Positions 21,361 to 30,268 of a stretch of 64,000 bases of DNA are shown here, in pieces. The position numbers and the translations under genes were made by a program. This stretch comes from Mycolicibacterium fluoranthenivorans (GTDB taxonomy: Bacteria; Actinomycetota; Actinomycetes; Mycobacteriales; Mycobacteriaceae). Under the pieces are notes generated by a model that worked only from the letters and a program-made list of their open reading frames with translations, was not told where the DNA came from and searched no databases. The stretch's first letter is position 1. Every line of letters starts with the position of its first letter. The stretch lies in assembly GCF_011758805.1 (NCBI RefSeq), contig NZ_JAANOW010000001.1:1302001-1366000 (forward strand), read 5' to 3'.

Positions 21361-22551
21361 ATGAAGACCCACGTGACAACTAATGGTGGAATCGTCATTG
21401 TCGGTGGTGGACTGGCCGCGGCCCGCACCGCCGAGCAATTGCGTCGCGCCGAATACACCGGGCCCCTCACCATCGTCAGCGATGAGACGCACCTGCCGTA
21501 CGACCGGCCGCCGCTGTCGAAGGAGGTGCTGCGTAACCCCGCGCATGACGTCGTCCTGAAGCCGCAGGAGTTCTACGACGACAACGACATCACCCTGCGC
21601 CTGGGCTCCGCCGCGACATCGGTCGACACCGCCGCGCAGACGCTGACGTTGGCGGACGGGTCGGTCATCGGCTACGACGATCTTGTCATCGCCACCGGTC
21701 TTGTGCCCAAACGCATTCCATCCTTCCCTGACCTCGCGGGCATCCGGGTCCTGCGCTCCCTCGACGAGAGCGCGGCCCTGCGTGCGCATGCGGCGACCGC
21801 CCGGCGCGCCGTGATCGTCGGTGCCGGGTTCATCGGGTGCGAGGTGGCCGCCAGCCTGCGTCAGCTCGGTGTCGAGGTGGTGATCGTCGAGCCGCAGCCC
21901 ACGCCGCTGGCCTCGGTGCTGGGTGAGCAGATCGGCGCGCTGGTGGCCAGGCTGCACGAGGCCGAGGGCGTGCAGGTGCGCTGCGGTGTCGGGGTGGCCT
22001 CGGTCAGCGGTACCGACAAGGTCGAGACGGTCGTGCTGTCCGACGGCACCGAACTCCACGCCGACATGGTGGTCGTCGGCATCGGATCGCATCCGGTCAC
22101 CGGCTGGCTGGACGGAAGCGGTATCGAGGTCGACAACGGCGTGGTCTGTGATGACGCCGGCCGGACCAGCGCGCCGCACGTGTGGGCCATCGGGGATGTG
22201 GCGTCCTGGCGGTCCGAGGTGGGCCATCAAGTGCGCGTTGAGCATTGGAGCAACGTGGCCGAGCAGGCTCGCGCCCTGGTGCCCGCGCTGCTCGGCCGGG
22301 AAGCCGGTGCCGCGGTGACGACGGTGCCGTACTTCTGGAGCGACCAGTACGACGTGAAGATCCAGTGTCTTGGCGAGCCTGCCGCCGATGACATCGTGCA
22401 CCTTGTCGAGGATGACGGCCGCAAGTTCCTGGCCTACTACGAGCGCGACGGTGTCCTGACCGCCGTGGTCGGCGGCGGCATGCCCGGCAAGGTGATGAAG
22501 GCCCGCGGCAAGATCGCCGCGGCCACCCCGATCGCCGACGTTCTTCCGTGA
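21361..22551 (+). CDS. FAD-dependent ferredoxin reductase (Rv0688-like)
   Basis: A 396-residue NAD(P)H-ferredoxin reductase of the rubredoxin/putidaredoxin-reductase type: FAD fold IVIVGGGLAAARTAEQLR, DRPPLSKE, NAD-binding AVIVGAGFIGCEVAASL, and the C-terminal FAD motif VWAIGDVA. It should pass electrons from NADH to a ferredoxin for a P450 or similar oxygenase. No ferredoxin gene is adjacent. Position matches Rv0688 between the SDR and mftR, so a link to mycofactocin metabolism is possible but not shown. A large hairpin begins at its stop codon. Confidence 0.88.
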   Translation: MKTHVTTNGGIVIVGGGLAAARTAEQLRRAEYTGPLTIVSDETHLPYDRPPLSKEVLRNPAHDVVLKPQEFYDDNDITLRLGSAATSVDTAAQTLTLADGSVIGYDDLVIATGLVPKRIPSFPDLAGIRVLRSLDESAALRAHAATARRAVIVGAGFIGCEVAASLRQLGVEVVIVEPQPTPLASVLGEQIGALVARLHEAEGVQVRCGVGVASVSGTDKVETVVLSDGTELHADMVVVGIGSHPVTGWLDGSGIEVDNGVVCDDAGRTSAPHVWAIGDVASWRSEVGHQVRVEHWSNVAEQARALVPALLGREAGAAVTTVPYFWSDQYDVKIQCLGEPAADDIVHLVEDDGRKFLAYYERDGVLTAVVGGGMPGKVMKARGKIAAATPIADVLP

Positions 22552-22598
22552 TTTGTGTACGTTCACCGGCGCCCACCGCCGGTGAACGTACACAAATC
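22550..22598. terminator. Perfect 22-bp stem hairpin between convergent genes
   Basis: Arms 22550-22571 and 22577-22598 are exact reverse complements with a 5-base loop (CCCAC). It starts inside the stop codon of the ferredoxin reductase and faces the end of mftR. The arms begin GATTT and end AAATC, so they could act as a bidirectional terminator although there is no classical T-run. Confidence 0.7.
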
Positions 22599-22664
22599 GC
22601 TCTGTGCCGGCCGAGGTAGAACCGCGCGCCCGAACTCCGACGGGGTTGGGCGAAGAATTCTCGG

Positions 22665-23255
22665 TCAGTTCTCCGGGGTGAGTTCGCCGAGCCCGCGGCC
22701 CACCACGTCGAAGGCATCGCCGAGTGCCTCGGGCAGGGATACCGATTCGTCGGCCAGCCACTGCTCGTAGGCGGTCAGCGCCACGCCCAACGCCGTCCAT
22801 GCCACGGTCTGGGGCACCAGGTCGGCAGGCTTGAGTCCCAGCCGGCGGGCCACGAAGGCGGCGATGACCTCGCGCCACCCGGCGTACATCGTCATCGAGT
22901 AGGCCTGCAGCGCGTCGGTCTCCAGGATGACTCGCATCCGTTGCCGGTGTTGGGGGGTCTCCTCGGCGCCGAAGTCGTTGAACGTCAACAACGCTGCGCG
23001 CAAGGCGGTATCGAGCGGTACGTCCGCCGGCACCGCGTTGAGCACATCGCGCAGGTACTGCAGGTGTGCGTCGAAGTCGGCCCAGGGGATGGCGTTCTTG
23101 GACGAGAAGTAGCGGAACAGGGTGCGCCGGGAGATGCCCGCCGCGGCGGCCACATCATCGACACTGACATCGTCGAAACCCCGGGTCGCGAAGAGCTCCA
23201 GGGCGACCCCGCTGATGTGGCCCTGGGTGGTCGAAGGGCGCCGTCCCACGCTCAT
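22665..23255 (-). CDS. mftR: Mycofactocin cluster TetR regulator
   Basis: A 196-residue TetR protein with [35 protein letters not shown] (about residues 22-54). In other mycobacteria MftR represses the mft operon and is released by long-chain acyl-CoA. It is divergent from mftA with a 106-base shared control region, the position expected for MftR. The C-terminal domain is all-helical with no close hallmark. Confidence 0.9.
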   Translation of the reverse strand: MSVGRRPSTTQGHISGVALELFATRGFDDVSVDDVAAAAGISRRTLFRYFSSKNAIPWADFDAHLQYLRDVLNAVPADVPLDTALRAALLTFNDFGAEETPQHRQRMRVILETDALQAYSMTMYAGWREVIAAFVARRLGLKPADLVPQTVAWTALGVALTAYEQWLADESVSLPEALGDAFDVVGRGLGELTPEN

Positions 23256-23361
23256 CGCCTACCACCCTTCCATTTCGGCACTCGATGCCATATTGTGTGC
23301 GGCGTGGGTCACAGTTGTCGAGACCCTGCGGTAACTATCACGGTAACGAAAGGGGCAGTCC
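23256..23361 (+). promoter_or_regulatory. mftR-mftA divergent control region
   Basis: The gap contains two direct GGTAAC copies (23330-23335 and 23342-23347, 12 bases apart) near the mftA start and a less GC-rich stretch around 23290. It should contain both promoters and the MftR operator; exact sites are not clear. Confidence 0.45.
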
Positions 23362-23460
23362 ATGGAACCCAATCAGCAGGCCGAAGCGGTCACTTCGCAG
23401 CTCGTCACCGAGTCTCTCGTCGAAGAGGTCTCGATCGACGGGATGTGCGGGGTCTACTGA
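23362..23460 (+). CDS. mftA: Mycofactocin precursor peptide
   Basis: A 32-residue ribosomal peptide ending IDGMCGVY, the hallmark C-terminus of MftA. The final Val31-Tyr32 is the part that MftC decarboxylates and cross-links, and MftE then releases the modified dipeptide. The acidic leader (residues 1-24) is bound by MftB. ATG 23362 lies behind GAAAGGGG. The gene is too short for many gene callers. It is followed two bases later by mftB. Confidence 0.97.
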   Translation: MEPNQQAEAVTSQLVTESLVEEVSIDGMCGVY

Positions 23461-23462
23461 CC

Positions 23463-23765
23463 ATGTCGGCGCCGACAGCCCCGGCACCGGGCTTCGACCC
23501 CGCGTTGGCCTGGACGTTGCACCGCCAGGTGGCGGTGCGGCCGGAACCGTTCGGGGCGTTGCTGTATCACTTCGGTACCCGGAAGCTGTCGTTCCTCAAG
23601 AACCGGACCATCGTCGAGGTGGTCAGCTCGCTGGCTGACCACCCCGACGTCCGGTCCGCCTGCCGCGCCGCCGGTATCGACGATGACGCGCAGGGCCCCT
23701 ATCTGCACGCGCTGAGCGTGCTCGCACAGTCCCAGATGCTGGTCCCGAGGGAGACTTCCGAGTGA
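23463..23765 (+). CDS. mftB: Mycofactocin peptide chaperone (PqqD-like)
   Basis: A 100-residue RiPP recognition element that binds the MftA leader and presents it to MftC. It shows the PqqD-like pattern: a beta hairpin (VAVRPEPFGALLYHFGTRKLSFL) then helices (NRTIVEVVSSLADHPDV). Its TGA overlaps the GTG start of mftC. Size and position are as in other mycobacterial clusters. Confidence 0.95.
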   Translation: MSAPTAPAPGFDPALAWTLHRQVAVRPEPFGALLYHFGTRKLSFLKNRTIVEVVSSLADHPDVRSACRAAGIDDDAQGPYLHALSVLAQSQMLVPRETSE

Positions 23766-24976
23766 CGATGATGGATTCGGCGCACGCGCCGGCAATGCAA
23801 CCCGTGCCCCGGCTGGTCGATCAGTTCGAGCGCGGCCTGGACGCCCCCATCTGTTTGACCTGGGAGCTGACCTACGCCTGCAACCTGTCTTGTGTGCACT
23901 GCCTGTCGGCGTCGGGCAAGCGCGACCCGCGTGAGCTGAGCACCCAGCAGTGTAAGGACATCATCGACGAGCTCGAGCGCATGCAGGTGTTCTACGTGAA
24001 CATCGGCGGCGGGGAACCGACTGTGCGGTCGGACTTTTGGGAACTGGTCGACTACGCGACCGAACACCACGTCGGGGTGAAGTTCTCGACCAACGGCGTG
24101 CGCATCACCCCGGAGGTGGCCGCGAAGCTGGCCGCCAGCGACTACGTCGACGTCCAGATCTCGCTCGACGGTGCCACCGCCGAGGTCAACGACGAGGTGC
24201 GCGGCCCCGGTTCGTTCGCCATGGCCGTTCGTGCGCTGGAGAATCTCGCCGCGGCGGGTTTCCAGGACGCGAAGATCTCCGTGGTCGTCACCCGGCACAA
24301 CGTGGACCAGCTCGACGACTTCAAGGCATTGGCCGATCACTACGGAGCCACGCTGCGCATCACCCGGTTGCGCCCCTCGGGCCGCGGCGCGGACGTCTGG
24401 GACGAACTGCACCCGACCGCCGCTCAGCAGGTCCAGCTCTACGACTGGCTCGTCGCCAAGGGCGAGCGTGTGCTCACCGGTGACTCGTTCTTCCACCTGT
24501 CGGGCCTCGGCGAGCCCGGCGCGCTCGCGGGCCTGAACCTGTGTGGCGCGGGTCGGGTGGTGTGCCTGATCGATCCGGTGGGTGACGTGTACGCCTGCCC
24601 GTTCGCCATCCATGAGCAGTTCTTGGCCGGAAACGTGCTCACCAGCAACGGATTTCAGGACGTCTGGCAGAACTCCCGGCTTTTCAACGAACTGCGTGAA
24701 CCGCAGTCGGCCGGGGCCTGCACCGGGTGCGGGCACTACGACGCGTGCCGCGGTGGTTGCATGGCCGCGAAGTTCTTCACCGGCCTGCCGATGGACGGCC
24801 CGGATCCCGAGTGCGTCCAGGGTTTCGGGGAGCCGGCTCTGGCGCTGGAGCGGGACAAGCCCAAGCCCAGCGTCGACCACTCGCGAAGTGGCGGGCGCAA
24901 AGGCCCGATCCCGCTGAAACTGCTCACCACTCCTCCTCGCCCGCCCAAGTCGTTCTGTAACGAAAGTCCTGTGTAG
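23762..24976 (+). CDS. mftC: Mycofactocin radical SAM maturase
   Basis: A 404-residue radical SAM/SPASM enzyme that oxidatively decarboxylates the C-terminal Tyr of MftA and forms a carbon-carbon bond to Val. The SAM cluster motif CNLSCVHC is at residues 40-47 and the glycine-rich GGGEP follows at about 82. The SPASM region carries further cysteines (LCGAGRVVCLIDPVGDVYACPF, ACTGCGHYDACRGGC). Start is GTG 23762 overlapping the mftB stop; ATG 23768 is an alternative. The C-terminal 50 residues are low-complexity. Confidence 0.96.
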   Translation: MTMMDSAHAPAMQPVPRLVDQFERGLDAPICLTWELTYACNLSCVHCLSASGKRDPRELSTQQCKDIIDELERMQVFYVNIGGGEPTVRSDFWELVDYATEHHVGVKFSTNGVRITPEVAAKLAASDYVDVQISLDGATAEVNDEVRGPGSFAMAVRALENLAAAGFQDAKISVVVTRHNVDQLDDFKALADHYGATLRITRLRPSGRGADVWDELHPTAAQQVQLYDWLVAKGERVLTGDSFFHLSGLGEPGALAGLNLCGAGRVVCLIDPVGDVYACPFAIHEQFLAGNVLTSNGFQDVWQNSRLFNELREPQSAGACTGCGHYDACRGGCMAAKFFTGLPMDGPDPECVQGFGEPALALERDKPKPSVDHSRSGGRKGPIPLKLLTTPPRPPKSFCNESPV

Positions 24977-24979
24977 ATC

Positions 24980-26167
24980 ATGGCCCGCGATACCTGGTTC
25001 GAAACCGTCGCCATCGCGCAGCAGCGCGCGAAGAAGCGGCTACCCAAATCCGCTTATTCCTCGCTGATCTCGGCGAGCGAGAAGGGTGTGTCGGTCTCCG
25101 ACAATGTCGAGGCGTTCGCCGAACTCGGCTTCGCCCCGCACGTCATCGGCGCCACCGAGAAGCGCGATCTGGCGACGACCGTGATGGGGCAAGATATTTC
25201 GCTGCCCGTCATCATCTCGCCGACCGGGGTGCAAGCGGTGCACCCCGACGGGGAGGTCGCGGTGGCTCGCGCGGCGGCGGCCCGCGGTACGGCCATGGGG
25301 TTGTCCTCGTTCGCCAGCAAGCCCATCGAGGAAGTGACCGCGGTCAACGACAAGGTCTTCTTCCAGATCTACTGGCTGGGCAGCCGCGAGGAGATCGCCG
25401 AGCGGGTGCAGCGCGCCAAGGACGCCGGCGCCGCCGGTTTGATCGCGACCACGGACTGGAGTTTCAGCCACGGCCGGGACTGGGGCAGCCCCAAGATCCC
25501 GGAGCGGATGGATCTCAAGACCATGATCAAGATGTCACCCGAGGTGATCTCCAAGCCGCGGTGGCTCTGGAGTTTCGGTAAGCACCTGCGTCCGCCGGAC
25601 CTGCGGGTTCCCAACCAGGGCAGGCGCGGGGAACCCGGGCCGACCTTCTTCGAGGCCTACGGCCAGTGGATGGGCACCCCGCCGCCCACCTGGGAAGACA
25701 TCGCGTGGCTGCGTGAGCAGTGGCCCGACGCACCGTTCCTGCTCAAGGGCATGGTGCGCGTCGATGATGCCAAACGCGCTGTGGATGCCGGGGTTTCGGC
25801 GATCACGGTGTCCAACCACGGTGGTAACAACCTGGACGGGACCCCGGCGGCCATCCGCTGCCTGCCTGCGATCGCCGATGCGGTGGGCGACCAGATCGAG
25901 GTGTTGCTCGACGGCGGCGTCCGCCGCGGCAGCGATGTGGTCAAGGCCGTGGCGCTCGGTGCCAGGGCCGTCATGATCGGCCGCGCCTACCTGTGGGGTC
26001 TGGCCGCCGAAGGACAGACCGGCGTCGAGAACGTGCTCGACATCATGCACGGCGGGATCGACTCGGCGCTGCGCGGGCTGGGCAAGGCCTCGATCCACGA
26101 TCTGACCGCCGACGACATTTTGATTCCGCAAGGTTTCACTCGCGCCCTCGGGATTCCTGCCCGCTGA
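24980..26167 (+). CDS. mftD: Mycofactocin FMN dehydrogenase (LldD-like)
   Basis: A 395-residue FMN enzyme of the 2-hydroxyacid oxidase family. It has the flavin and active-site segments LPVIISPTGVQAV, ATTDWSF, LLKGMVRVDDA, TVSNHGGNNLDGTPA (His and Arg region) and LLDGGVRRGSDVVKA. MftD deaminates the MftE product AHDP to the alpha-keto form that is the redox-active premycofactocin. The gene lies three bases after mftC. Confidence 0.95.
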   Translation: MARDTWFETVAIAQQRAKKRLPKSAYSSLISASEKGVSVSDNVEAFAELGFAPHVIGATEKRDLATTVMGQDISLPVIISPTGVQAVHPDGEVAVARAAAARGTAMGLSSFASKPIEEVTAVNDKVFFQIYWLGSREEIAERVQRAKDAGAAGLIATTDWSFSHGRDWGSPKIPERMDLKTMIKMSPEVISKPRWLWSFGKHLRPPDLRVPNQGRRGEPGPTFFEAYGQWMGTPPPTWEDIAWLREQWPDAPFLLKGMVRVDDAKRAVDAGVSAITVSNHGGNNLDGTPAAIRCLPAIADAVGDQIEVLLDGGVRRGSDVVKAVALGARAVMIGRAYLWGLAAEGQTGVENVLDIMHGGIDSALRGLGKASIHDLTADDILIPQGFTRALGIPAR

Positions 26168-26269
26168 TACTGACGTGGCTGACGTGGCTGCCGTGACCCG
26201 CAGTCCGGCAACCGCGCCCCGCAATGCAAATCAATTGCAGCGCATGCGCCAACAATCGGCGCACGCCAG
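26168..26269 (+). promoter_or_regulatory. mftD-mftE gap with small repeats
   Basis: The largest gap inside the mft operon. It has a 9-base tandem duplication (TGACGTGGC at 26171-26188) and the inverted repeat TGCAA-ATCAA-TTGCA at 26225-26239. This could be a secondary regulatory site; nothing proves it. Confidence 0.35.
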
Positions 26270-27013
26270 GTGAATTGGGCCTACCATCGTCCGGTGGCCC
26301 TCCCCACCGACCTCGGCACCGCGACGTCGAATCGGCTGCATGGCTCCTCGCCCGCGGGGAAGCCCTCGCTGATCGTCCCGGTCGGCTCGACCGAACAGCA
26401 CGGGCCGCACCTGCCGTTGGACACCGACACCCGGATCGCGGAAGCGGTCGCTCGCGCCGCGGCTCCCCGGATCGGCGCAGGTTGGCTGCTCGCGCCCGCC
26501 GTGAGCTACGGCGCCAGCGGCGAGCACGAGGGATTCCCCGGCACGGTATCGATCGGCACTGAGGCGCTGCGCCTGGTCCTGACCGAGTTCGGCCGGTCGG
26601 CATGCAGCTGGGCGACACGTCTGGTCTTCGTCAACGGTCACGGTGGAAATGTCGAGGCGCTGGCCGCGGCGGTGACGCTGCTACGAGCAGAAGGCCGCGA
26701 CGCCGCCTGGTCTTCGTGTACGGTGCGGGGCGCCGACGCTCATGCGGGACATACCGAAACTTCTGTATTGCTACATATTTCACCAGAGAATGTGCGGATC
26801 GAGGAACGCGTGCCGGGTAACAGAGCACCGTTGTCGGAGTTGATGCCGGCGATGCGCCGCGGCGGGGTGGCCGCGGTGAGTGAGATCGGGGTCCTGGGGG
26901 ACCCGACGACTGCGACAGAACAGGACGGCGCTCGGCTGTTCGCCGCTATGGTCGACGGATGCGTGCGCAGAGTGTCGGCGTGGAGCCCGGACGCACGCGG
27001 GATGCTGTTATGA
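26270..27013 (+). CDS. mftE: Mycofactocin peptidase (creatininase family)
   Basis: A 247-residue creatinine-amidohydrolase-like metallopeptidase that cuts the modified Val-Tyr dipeptide off MftA. Metal-binding motifs are [17 protein letters not shown] (Glu, His, Asp), VNGHGGN and the HAGHTETS with conserved His and Glu. GTG 26270 gives the N-terminus NWAYHRP that fits known MftE proteins; GTG 26294 is another option. Its stop overlaps the mftF ATG. Confidence 0.93.
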   Translation: MNWAYHRPVALPTDLGTATSNRLHGSSPAGKPSLIVPVGSTEQHGPHLPLDTDTRIAEAVARAAAPRIGAGWLLAPAVSYGASGEHEGFPGTVSIGTEALRLVLTEFGRSACSWATRLVFVNGHGGNVEALAAAVTLLRAEGRDAAWSSCTVRGADAHAGHTETSVLLHISPENVRIEERVPGNRAPLSELMPAMRRGGVAAVSEIGVLGDPTTATEQDGARLFAAMVDGCVRRVSAWSPDARGMLL

Positions 27014-28422
27014 CGGGTCCGCGGCTGCCCGACGGATTCGCGGTCCAGGTCGATCGCCGGGTGAAGGTCCTCGGCGAGGGCGCAGCCCTGCTCGGCGGGT
27101 CGCCGACCAGGCTGCTGCGCTTGGCGCCGGTCGCTCAGACCATGCTCGACGGTGGCCGCCTGGAGGTGCACGACGCCTTGTCAGCCCAGCTGGCCCGCAC
27201 CCTGCTGGATGCCACGGTGGCGCACCCGCGGCCGGCCACCGGTCCGTCCCACCGCGATGTCACAGTCGTTGTGCCGGTGCGTGACAACATCCTTGGCCTG
27301 TGCCGGCTGGTGCGCTCGCTGCGCGGGATGCGGGTGGTGGTGGTGGACGACGGCTCGACGGTGCCGGTGCGGGATTCCGATTTCGAAGGTGTGCGCAGCG
27401 AGGTGATCGTGCTGCGGCACGCGCGCAGCCGCGGTCCGGCCGCTGCGCGCAACACCGGCCTGGCGGCCTGCACCACCGACTTCGTGGCTTTCCTGGACTC
27501 CGACGTGGTGCCCCGCCGTGGGTGGCTGGAGGCGCTGCTCGGTCACTTCTGCGACCCCGCTGTCGCGCTGGTGGCACCGCGCATCGTGAGTCTTCGTGAG
27601 CCCGACAACCTGGTGGCCCGGTACGAGTCGGTGCGTTCCTCGCTGGACCTGGGGATGCGGGAGGCGCCGGTCGTCCCCTACGGACCGGTGTCGTATGTGC
27701 CCAGCGCCGCCATCATCTGCCGGCGCAGCCTGCTGGCCGAGGTGGGTGGCTTCGACGAGACCCTGCGTTCCGGGGAGGACGTCGACCTGTGCTGGCGATT
27801 CGTCGAGGCCGGTCACCGGCTCCGCTATGAACCCATCGCGCTGGTGGGCCACGATCACCGGACCCAGCTGCGGGAATGGTTCGGGCGCAAGGCCTTCTAC
27901 GGGCAATCCGCGGCCCCGCTCTCGGTGCGGCACCCGGGTAAGACCGCGCCGATGGTGGTGCACCGGTGGATGTTGCTGGTCTGGATCCTGATTGCCAGCG
28001 GTTCGAACCTGGGATATTTCGCGGCCGCGGTCATCACCTTGTTGTTCGGCCGCCGGGTCGCCACCTCCCTGGACGCGGTGGAGACCGCACCCAGGGATGT
28101 CGCCGCGATGGCGGCGCGAGGGCTGTGGGGGTCGGCGTTACAGGCTGCGTCGGCCATCTGCCGGCACTACTGGCCGGTGGCGTTGCTGGCGGCCGTGTTC
28201 TTCCGGCGTTGCCGGCAGGTGGTCCTGGTGGCCGCGATCCTGGACGGGCTCGTCGACTGGGTCAGCCGCAACAACAACGCCGAGCAGGACACGCAGCGGG
28301 TCGGCGTGCTCAGCTACCTGTTGCTCAAACGCCTCGACGACATCGCCTACGGGCTGGGCCTGTGGACCGGGGTGGTGCGGGAGCGGCACGTCGGGGCGCT
28401 CAAACCGCAGATCCGGTCGTGA
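27010..28422 (+). CDS. mftF: Mycofactocin glycosyltransferase
   Basis: A 470-residue family-2 glycosyltransferase that adds beta-1,4-glucose units to premycofactocin. The GT2 fold starts at about residue 80 ([10 protein letters not shown]), with [16 protein letters not shown] (DXD) and [11 protein letters not shown]. The C-terminal third has membrane helices ([18 protein letters not shown] and others). ATG 27010 overlaps the mftE stop (ATGA). The length equals that of the M. tuberculosis protein. Confidence 0.94.
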   Translation: MTGPRLPDGFAVQVDRRVKVLGEGAALLGGSPTRLLRLAPVAQTMLDGGRLEVHDALSAQLARTLLDATVAHPRPATGPSHRDVTVVVPVRDNILGLCRLVRSLRGMRVVVVDDGSTVPVRDSDFEGVRSEVIVLRHARSRGPAAARNTGLAACTTDFVAFLDSDVVPRRGWLEALLGHFCDPAVALVAPRIVSLREPDNLVARYESVRSSLDLGMREAPVVPYGPVSYVPSAAIICRRSLLAEVGGFDETLRSGEDVDLCWRFVEAGHRLRYEPIALVGHDHRTQLREWFGRKAFYGQSAAPLSVRHPGKTAPMVVHRWMLLVWILIASGSNLGYFAAAVITLLFGRRVATSLDAVETAPRDVAAMAARGLWGSALQAASAICRHYWPVALLAAVFFRRCRQVVLVAAILDGLVDWVSRNNNAEQDTQRVGVLSYLLLKRLDDIAYGLGLWTGVVRERHVGALKPQIRS

Positions 28423-28430
28423 CCTGAAAC

Positions 28431-29813
28431 TTGCACAGCGATGTCCTGATCGTCGGCGCGGGAAGCGCTGGTTCGATTCTGGCCGAACGCCTTTCGGTCG
28501 ACGAAAGATGCAAGGTCACGGTCCTCGAAGTGGGGCCGAGTGCCGATGATCCCGCGGTGTCGGCGCACCTGCGCGATGCCACCAGACTCCCGATCGGGCC
28601 GGGCAGCGCGGTCGCGCGGCATTACGCCACCTCGCTGACCGATCACCCCCAGCGGACGGCGACGGTGATGCGCGGAGCCGTGGTGGGTGGCTCGGGCGCC
28701 ATCAACGGCGGGTACTTCTGCCGGGGTAGGGCTGCGGACTTCGACGGGTGGAAGCTGCCTGGCTGGCGCTGGGATGACGTGTTGCCCCATTTCCGGGCGA
28801 TCGAGACCGATCTGGACCGCACCGGCCCCCTGCACGGTGCGCACGGGCCGATCCGAGTCCGTCGGACCGCGCAGCTGAGCCCGGGCAGCGCGACGTTCGT
28901 GCAACGAGGGCTCGGCCTCGGGTATCCCTGGCTCGACGATCTCAACGGCGAACCCGAGGGGGCCGGAGTCGGCGCGATACCACTCAACATCGAAGACGGG
29001 ATCCGGCTGGGACCCGCTTCGGTATTCCTGCTCCCGGCGTTGTCCCGACCGAATCTCACCGTGCGCTCCGGCGCTCCCGTGCTGCGTGTCCTGATCAACG
29101 GAGCGCGCGCCGTCGGTGTCGACGTGCTGGGCCCAGCAGGGGTGCATACTCTGACGGCTGACCGAATTATCTTGTCGGCCGGGGCGATTGGTTCTGCTCA
29201 GCTGCTGATGGTCTCTGGTATCGGGCCGGCGGACATCCTCGAGCACGCGGGTATCACCGTGCATACCGGGCTGCCCGTGGGGGCGGCGTTCTGCGATCAT
29301 CCGGAATGGGTGCTGCCGGTCGACTGGCCGGCCGCACCGGGCCGGCCCCCGGTAGAGGCGGCCCTGTACCTGGACGATCTCGAACTCCGGCTCTACACCA
29401 CAGGTTTCGCCGAGATGATCGGGGCGGGTCCCGCCGATCGTCCCCATATCGGTATCGCTCTGATGCGTCCGCAATCGCGGGGGCGGCTCTCGGTGCTGTC
29501 GGCGGATCTGGCCGATCCCCCCGTCATCGAGCACCACTATGACGGCGCGCAGGCCGATGTGGCGGCCCTGCGTCACGGTGCCGAACTCGCCAGGGAGATC
29601 GCCGGAGTGGCTGGGCGCGAAGCGCATTGGTCCACCACGCAGCATTTGAGCGGTACCGCGCCGATGGGTCCGGTGCTCGACGAGCGCTGCCGGGTGCACG
29701 GCATCGACGGTCTGTGGGTGGTGGACGGGTCGATCATGCCGGTATTGCCCAGTCGGGGGCCGCACGCCACCATCGCGATGATCGGTCACCGGGTGGCCGA
29801 GTTCATCTCCTGA
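28431..29813 (+). CDS. mftG: Mycofactocin-associated GMC oxidoreductase
   Basis: A 460-residue FAD-dependent GMC-family protein thought to re-oxidise mycofactocinol and link it to respiration. It has DVLIVGAGSAGSILAERL for FAD, the GMC signatures VVGGSGAINGGYFCRG and LSAGAIGSAQLLMVSGIGP, and the C-terminal STTQHLSGTAPMG and VVDGSIMPVLPSRGPHATIAMIG. TTG 28431 is the likely start, eight bases after mftF. It closes the mft operon; decayed genes follow. Confidence 0.93.
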   Translation: MHSDVLIVGAGSAGSILAERLSVDERCKVTVLEVGPSADDPAVSAHLRDATRLPIGPGSAVARHYATSLTDHPQRTATVMRGAVVGGSGAINGGYFCRGRAADFDGWKLPGWRWDDVLPHFRAIETDLDRTGPLHGAHGPIRVRRTAQLSPGSATFVQRGLGLGYPWLDDLNGEPEGAGVGAIPLNIEDGIRLGPASVFLLPALSRPNLTVRSGAPVLRVLINGARAVGVDVLGPAGVHTLTADRIILSAGAIGSAQLLMVSGIGPADILEHAGITVHTGLPVGAAFCDHPEWVLPVDWPAAPGRPPVEAALYLDDLELRLYTTGFAEMIGAGPADRPHIGIALMRPQSRGRLSVLSADLADPPVIEHHYDGAQADVAALRHGAELAREIAGVAGREAHWSTTQHLSGTAPMGPVLDERCRVHGIDGLWVVDGSIMPVLPSRGPHATIAMIGHRVAEFIS

Positions 29814-29982
29814 ACAGCGCCTTACCGTCCCGGCCGGGCGCGAACATCGAGATCAGCACCGCGGCTCCGGCCGTCACGATCGCCAGTACCGTCAACGAAC
29901 CCTGCATCGCATAAAGGAACGACAGCTTCGCGGCGAAGGCCAGATCGGTGTTGCTCGGCCCCAAACATGTTGCGGCATTGAG
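29803..29982 (-). pseudogene. C-terminal relic of an MFS transporter
   Basis: In the reverse frame ending at 29803 about 47 residues read like the last membrane helix and cytoplasmic tail of a drug-type MFS protein (AKLSFLYAMQGSLTVLAIVT followed by a helix and PGRDGKALFRR). No upstream transporter sequence remains. The frame runs on into the TetR-like relic of the other strand. The stop overlaps the end of mftG by 11 bases. Confidence 0.45.
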
Positions 29983-30268
29983 TGCCTCGCCGATCGAGCC
30001 AGCCGCCGCGGTGCGCACCCTGCGTGAACGGGTGGCCGAACAGTATCCCGCTCCGTTGGCGGCCGTCCTGGACAGTCCGGATGCCATCGCCCAACTCGGC
30101 AATGTCGACCGCACCAGGGCCGCGGCGCTGTGACTGGGGCCGATTGTGCTCGGAAAGCTCAGTACGCTCGCGGATTTCGACTACGAGCAGATCGCCCGGG
30201 CGGCGGTGGACGGTTTCCTGGCCACCCACTCGATCAGCGCAACGAATACCGGATCGGCAGGTGCTTGA
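29948..30268 (+). pseudogene. C-terminal relic of a TetR regulator with an in-frame stop
   Basis: The frame from 29948 reads ...EQYPAPLAAVLDSPDAIAQL..RTRAAAL, then TGA at 30131-30133, then in the same frame LGPIVLGKLSTLADFDYEQI and RAAVDGFLATH, which looks like the conserved end of a TetR ligand-binding domain. The HTH half is missing. Together with the MFS relic it suggests a decayed regulator-efflux pair. The last 35 bases overlap the end of the P450 gene on the other strand. Confidence 0.5.
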
